Shown piece after piece: positions 51,077 through 54,763 of a DNA stretch of 54,763 nucleotides (its first letter is position 1; each line of letters opens with the position of its first letter). The notes beneath the pieces are model-generated. The model was given only the letters and a program-made list of their open reading frames with translations, ran no database searches and was not told where the DNA came from. A program made the translations under genes and the position numbers. The DNA is from CAG-273 sp964618105 (GTDB taxonomy: Bacteria; Bacillota; Clostridia; TANB77; CAG-508), in assembly GCA_964618105.1 (NCBI GenBank), contig CAZUAJ010000004.1, positions 1 through 54,763 on the forward strand, written 5' to 3'.

Positions 51077-51907
51077 TTAAATTCTTATGTATTTGTTTCC
51101 TGCTACACTTTTTATATATCCTTCTAATTCAAGCATACTAAGTGTTTGCATGGTTTCTGATATTTTTATATTTGTTTGTTTTGTTATTTCATTTGCCGAT
51201 ATTGGCAATTGCCCTATTAAATTGTATATTTCTTGATATTGTTTTGGTATTATTTGTTGTTTTTCTCCTGTGTAATATTGTAAAATATCTTCTGTTTGCA
51301 TTACTAAATTTGCTCCATTTTGTATTAATAGGTTTGTACTATAACCTGCTGTTTCGTCCAATCTATTTGGTATACAAAATACTTGCTTTCCTTGACTTTG
51401 TGCATATTTTGCTGTAATTGTGCTTCCGCTTCTATAAAAAGCCTCAATAACTAATACCCCCAGTGCTAGACCACTGATTATTCTATTTCTTTGTGGAAAG
51501 TTTGATTTGTCCATTTGTGTTTCTGGTAAATATTCTGAAACTATACAACCTTCATTTTCTAATATTTTTTTAACTAACATTGCATTTTCTTCTGGATATA
51601 TGTGCTTAAAGCCACTTCCTATTACTGCTATTGTTTTACCTATTTCTTGCATGGAGTTTATATGTGCTATTGTATCAATTCCAATGGCTAGTCCACTTAC
51701 AACACATATTCCTTTTTGTGATAGTTCTTTTGCAAATTTTGCCGCATATTTTTTTCCATAAGACGTACATTTCCTTGTTCCTACTATTGCAATTGAGTCT
51801 GCTTTTAGAAGTTCGTAATTTCCTTCTACATATAGTTGTGCTGGTGCGTTTTTTATTTTTTTTAATCTCTCTGGATAAAATTTATCCATTTTTGTTAATA
51901 TTTTCAT
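51077..51907 (-). CDS. dprA: DNA processing protein DprA
   Basis: Protein that loads RecA onto incoming single-stranded DNA during natural transformation. It shows the Rossmann-like DprA core: IAIVGTRKCTSYGKKYA, VVSGLAIGIDTIAH, TIAVIGSGFKHIYPEEN, FPQRNRIISGLALGVLVIEA and GSTITAKYAQSQGKQVFCIPN. A short winged-helix-like end (about 215-276) with ANEITKQTNIKI completes it. It has 276 residues and lacks the N-terminal SAM-like extension of longer members. comM lies upstream and yraN downstream, the typical neighbourhood. DprA occurs in many bacteria not known to be transformable, so competence is only suggested. Confidence 0.93.
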   Translation of the reverse strand: MKILTKMDKFYPERLKKIKNAPAQLYVEGNYELLKADSIAIVGTRKCTSYGKKYAAKFAKELSQKGICVVSGLAIGIDTIAHINSMQEIGKTIAVIGSGFKHIYPEENAMLVKKILENEGCIVSEYLPETQMDKSNFPQRNRIISGLALGVLVIEAFYRSGSTITAKYAQSQGKQVFCIPNRLDETAGYSTNLLIQNGANLVMQTEDILQYYTGEKQQIIPKQYQEIYNLIGQLPISANEITKQTNIKISETMQTLSMLELEGYIKSVAGNKYIRI

Positions 51908-52054
51908 TGTTATTCACCTTTTTCAATTACTAAACAGCAATAATATAATACTTTTCTCAGTGAGGCTTTAAGGACATATTTATACTTGCACACAAAATGT
52001 ATTACATCTTCTTGCAAAGTAGGGATAGATGTGTTAAACATAAAATAAATATAA

Positions 52055-53593
52055 TTAATTTTTCCAGTACTTTTTATCTAAGCTACGATATTGTATTGCT
52101 TCTGCTATGTGTGATTTCTGTATATTTTCGGATTGCTCTAGGTCAGCTATTGTTCTTGCTACTTTTAATATTCTGCCATAAGCTCTAGCACTTAGTCCCA
52201 TTTTTTCAAATGCTGTTTGTAATATTTTTTTACTTTCAATGTCTAATTTACAATATTTGTTTATTAATTTTGGAGTTAAACTTGAATTTGAATAAATATT
52301 TTCTTGTTTATATCTTTCTATTTGTATTTTTCTTGCTTTATTAACTCTTTTCTTTATTTCTTCTGAGCTTTCTGGAGTTTCGTCATCTCCTAATTTTTCA
52401 TATTTTACGGGGCTTACTTCTATTTGTATGTCAATTCTGTCTAATAATGGTCCACTTATTTTTCCCATATATTTTGATATTGCTTGTGTTGTGCATGTAC
52501 ATTCTTTTTCTGTTGAACCATAGTATCCACAGGGGCATGGGTTCATTGATGCTACAAACATAAATTCACAAGGATATGTAAAGCTTCCGTTTATTCTACT
52601 AATTGTTACATTTCCATCTTCTAAAGGGCCTCTTAATACTTCTAATGAGTGTTGATTAAATTCAGGTAGTTCATCTAAAAATAGTACTCCATAATGTGCT
52701 AAACTTATTTCTCCTGGTTTTGGTATTCTACCACCACCTACTAGTGATACACCAGATATTGTATGATGTGGTGAACGAAATGGTCTTGTTGTAATTATTG
52801 GAGTATCTGGTTTTAATGTTCCTGCTATACTATGGATTTTAGTAATTTCTAATGCTTCTTCAAATGTTAAATCTGGTAATATTGATGGTATTCTTTTTGC
52901 TATCATTGTTTTTCCGCGAACCTGGAGCACCGAATACATAAACAGTTGTGTCCGACCCGCAGCTGCTATTTCAACTGCCCTTTTTACACTTTCTTGACCT
53001 TTTACTTCTGAATAATCTAATTTATTTTCTTTACTTAATTTTAAACATTCTTCCCAACTTGTAGTTATATTTGCTATTTTTATTTCTTCATTTAAGTATT
53101 GTACTACTTCATTTAAATTGCTTGCACCTAATACTTCTATTCCATCAATAACTGATGCTTCTTTTGCATTTTCTTTTGGCAAAATAATTTTCTTTATTCC
53201 TTGTTTTTTAGCTTCTATACAAATTGGTAAAGCTCCATTTATTGGATTTAAGTTACCATTTAACGATAATTCCCCTATCATTAATATATTTTCAACTTCT
53301 TTACCATATATAGCTTCAAGTCCTTTTAGAATTCCAATTGCAATTGGCAAATCAAATATTGAACCTTCTTTTTTTATATCTGCTGGAGCCAAATTTACAA
53401 CTATTTTTCTACTAAAAAGTTCGTAGCCAGAATTTTTTATTGCGGTTCTTACTCGTTCTTTTGCCTCTTTTACACTTGCATCTGGTAGTCCAACTATGTC
53501 CCATGATGGCATTCCACTTGATATATCAACCTGCACGTCAATTAAAAAGCCTTCTAGTCCGTGCAAGGCCATACTTTTTGTAATTGATAACAT
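52055..53593 (-). CDS. comM: ComM/YifB Mg-chelatase-like AAA+ ATPase with scrambled Walker A
   Basis: Hexameric AAA+ helicase of the ComM/YifB family, which promotes branch migration of incoming DNA in transformable bacteria. The N-terminal Lon-like domain (about 1-170, GLEGFLIDVQVDISSGMPSWDIVGLPDASVKEA) is followed by the AAA+ core with Walker B LFLDELPEF, PCPCGYYG and a C-terminal domain with SARAYGRILKVARTIADLE. The Walker A region (residues about 213-226) reads GRTQLFMYSVLQVRGKT. Removing three single bases (52954, 52944, 52916) restores GGHNVYVFGAPGSGKT, the normal motif; because three insertions cancel, the frame stays open. As written the protein could not bind ATP. A local sequence error is the simplest explanation. 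Confidence 0.9.
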   Translation of the reverse strand: MLSITKSMALHGLEGFLIDVQVDISSGMPSWDIVGLPDASVKEAKERVRTAIKNSGYELFSRKIVVNLAPADIKKEGSIFDLPIAIGILKGLEAIYGKEVENILMIGELSLNGNLNPINGALPICIEAKKQGIKKIILPKENAKEASVIDGIEVLGASNLNEVVQYLNEEIKIANITTSWEECLKLSKENKLDYSEVKGQESVKRAVEIAAAGRTQLFMYSVLQVRGKTMIAKRIPSILPDLTFEEALEITKIHSIAGTLKPDTPIITTRPFRSPHHTISGVSLVGGGRIPKPGEISLAHYGVLFLDELPEFNQHSLEVLRGPLEDGNVTISRINGSFTYPCEFMFVASMNPCPCGYYGSTEKECTCTTQAISKYMGKISGPLLDRIDIQIEVSPVKYEKLGDDETPESSEEIKKRVNKARKIQIERYKQENIYSNSSLTPKLINKYCKLDIESKKILQTAFEKMGLSARAYGRILKVARTIADLEQSENIQKSHIAEAIQYRSLDKKYWKN

Positions 53594-53767
53594 TTTTTGA
53601 ATTCTCCTTTAGAATAAAAATTCTTGAAATAATTTTTTTGAATTAAAATTTACATATTGAAATTATATTATGTTTTTACATTTTTTTCAAGTAGTTTTAC
53701 CATTTTTTTGAAATAAAATTATTTTACTAGCTAATTATATTTGGAATTTTATGTATTAAATTTTTTT

Positions 53768-53828
53768 GACACATAACAAAAAATTTTTAATGTTAAACTA
53801 ACATTTTAAAAATTTTTTATTATGTGTC
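53768..53828. repeat. AT-rich palindrome between comM and the sortase gene
   Basis: GACACATAA (53768-53776) and TTATGTGTC (53820-53828) are the ends of an imperfect hairpin of about 26 bp with a 9-nt loop. A T-run follows on the plus strand (CTGATTTTT). It lies 14 bp past the sortase stop and may act as its terminator, although the minus-strand side ends in A-run DNA; it could also be a small inverted-repeat element. Confidence 0.5.
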
Positions 53829-53841
53829 TGATTTTTATTAT

Positions 53842-54594
53842 TTACATTTCTCTTAGTTTTACTACTAATCTTTGTTTCCCACCATTTGTACACGTAATAA
53901 GTGTAAGTTCTCTTTTTCCCATATTTATTGCTGTTTTTTGACTAGTACATCTTGTATCTGTTGGTTCTACAACATATTTATCATATACTTGATATGTAAT
54001 GGTTCTTCCAGATAAATCTGTAAGTTCTGCAGTATCTCCATTTTTTAATTTATGTAATTTTCCAAACATTTTACCATTTTCATAATAGTGCCCCACTATA
54101 CAATAGTTTCCAATTTCATTTGGCATTAAATCTTTTGGATGATATTTATTAATTGATACATATAATAATTCTGGAGATGTTGTTGAAAGTACTGGGTATT
54201 CAATATTTATTTTTGAAATTTTTAAAACTGCTTCTGTTGTATATTCAACTCCATCCTTTGATTTATATGTTTTTGTATCTACTTTTGGTGGCTCATTTTG
54301 TGGTATTTGTGGGCTTTCTTCAGTTTCTTCTTCATCTTCATCTACATTAAGTATAACAAGAATTCTTCCTGAATCTTCTTTTTTTACTGTATCATCTACT
54401 TGATATTTTATTTGTGCCAATATTTCTTGAGATACTTGCTCACTTTTATTTCTATCATATTCTGCATATATATAATATGAAAATAGGAGACATATTAAAA
54501 AAACAGATACAAAAAGTTCTATTTTATACATTAATTTTTTTCTTTTTATTTCAGGTGTAATATATAATTTTTGAGTTACTAAAATTTGGTTCAC
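53842..54594 (-). CDS. Sortase
   Basis: Membrane-bound transpeptidase that attaches surface proteins to the wall or builds pili. The catalytic triad is visible: His in CIVGHYYENGKMFGKL, Cys in LTLITCTNGG and Arg in GKQRLVVKL. One N-terminal membrane segment (IELFVSVFLICLLFSYYIY) makes it a type II membrane protein, followed by an acidic linker (EDEEETEESPQ) and the sortase barrel. The TLxTC pattern fits a class D-like sortase. The GTG start at 54594 is preferred because AAAGGAG precedes it; an in-frame ATG at 54630 has no such site and lies about 2 bp from the expected transcription start. No substrate with an obvious LPxTG motif was seen in the window. Confidence 0.87.
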   Translation of the reverse strand: MNQILVTQKLYITPEIKRKKLMYKIELFVSVFLICLLFSYYIYAEYDRNKSEQVSQEILAQIKYQVDDTVKKEDSGRILVILNVDEDEEETEESPQIPQNEPPKVDTKTYKSKDGVEYTTEAVLKISKINIEYPVLSTTSPELLYVSINKYHPKDLMPNEIGNYCIVGHYYENGKMFGKLHKLKNGDTAELTDLSGRTITYQVYDKYVVEPTDTRCTSQKTAINMGKRELTLITCTNGGKQRLVVKLREM

Positions 54595-54638
54595 TTTTAA
54601 TATTTTCTCCTTTCCAAAATATATATTCATGCATTTAT

Positions 54639-54647
54639 ATTATATCA
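54639..54647 (-). promoter_or_regulatory. Extended -10 promoter of the sortase gene
   Basis: TGATATAAT on the minus strand is a full extended -10 (TGnTATAAT). Transcription would start near 54632, which favours the GTG at 54594 as the start codon. Confidence 0.5.
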
Positions 54648-54708
54648 CATTATTTTTGTATAAACAATAATTTTATACGTATTTCAGTTTCTTGTGAAGT
54701 GAAAATTC

Positions 54709-54763
54709 AAATTCCAGTTTTAAAATACTCTTCCGGAAGTTAGTCTTACACAAAATTCCAGTT
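54709..54763. other. Right-edge direct repeat with TTCCGGAA palindrome
   Basis: AAATTCCAGTT occurs at 54709-54719 and again at 54753-54763, 44 bp apart, with the palindrome TTCCGGAA (54731-54738) between. The window ends here. It could be the edge of an insertion sequence or a regulatory repeat; it is too short to decide. Confidence 0.3.

Overview
The window is very A+T-rich DNA (roughly a quarter G+C by eye). It carries AGGAGG-type ribosome binding sites, a Spo0E-like protein, CwlD/DacF-type wall enzymes, LysM and GH25 wall hydrolases, a sortase, a thioester-type surface adhesin and an anaerobic ribonucleotide reductase (NrdD/NrdG). Together these point to an anaerobic low-GC Firmicute, most likely an uncultured gut-type member of Clostridia from a spore-forming lineage; genus cannot be read from this sequence. 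Nearly every gene is on the minus strand; the only clear plus-strand gene is a cwlD-like amidase at 8110.

Layout. 1-8001: a giant GT84/GH94 cyclic-glucan-synthase-type enzyme that loses its C-terminal end at 265, next to a hairpin-rich flank. 8110-11277: CwlD-like amidase, DUF4870-like protein, receiver-like/GGDEF protein and a membrane-anchored Ig-like protein. 11396-15121: thioester-domain surface adhesin with four repeated domains. 15525-15703: tRNA-Cys and tRNA-Gly. 15752-17020: D-Ala-D-Ala carboxypeptidase. 17079-31178: a type IV secretion-like locus with three VirB2-like pilins, a PrgI/VirB3-like protein, a TraC-like protein, VirB4 ATPase, VirB6-like protein, two NTF2/VirB8-like candidates and a bifunctional VirB1-like wall hydrolase; no relaxase or VirD4 coupling protein is present in the window. 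31440-39510: Spo0E-like protein, paired M16 peptidases, a membrane protein beside a decayed copy of itself, rpsU-yqeY, nrdG and nrdD. 40199-45213: an SsuABC/ThiXYZ-type ABC transporter whose permease is frameshifted twice, a GH25-LysM lysozyme and a cysteine synthase. 45282-50612: a complete type II-C CRISPR-Cas locus (array, cas2, cas1, cas9, tracrRNA). 50617-54594: yraN, dprA, comM/yifB and a sortase.

How the parts fit. The surface adhesin, sortase, carboxypeptidase, amidase, GH25 lysozyme and T4SS hydrolase form a cell-envelope theme. Motifs of TTACA at an exact 11-bp period, resembling binding sites of OmpR/PhoP-type response regulators, occur upstream of two T4SS transcription units, the adhesin and nrdD, and may link them in one regulon. 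The CRISPR locus closely matches the Neisseria-type II-C plan: 36-bp repeats, 30-bp spacers, an extended -10 promoter at the end of every repeat, and an array convergent with the cas operon through a shared bidirectional terminator. The tracrRNA has its own TTGACA-17-TAAAAT promoter.

A caution on sequence quality: six single-base insertions can be inferred from broken but restorable protein motifs (41493, 41782, 43055, 52916, 52944, 52954). Five of them turn CC into CCG on the plus strand, suggesting a systematic sequencing or assembly error, or less likely a mutational signature.
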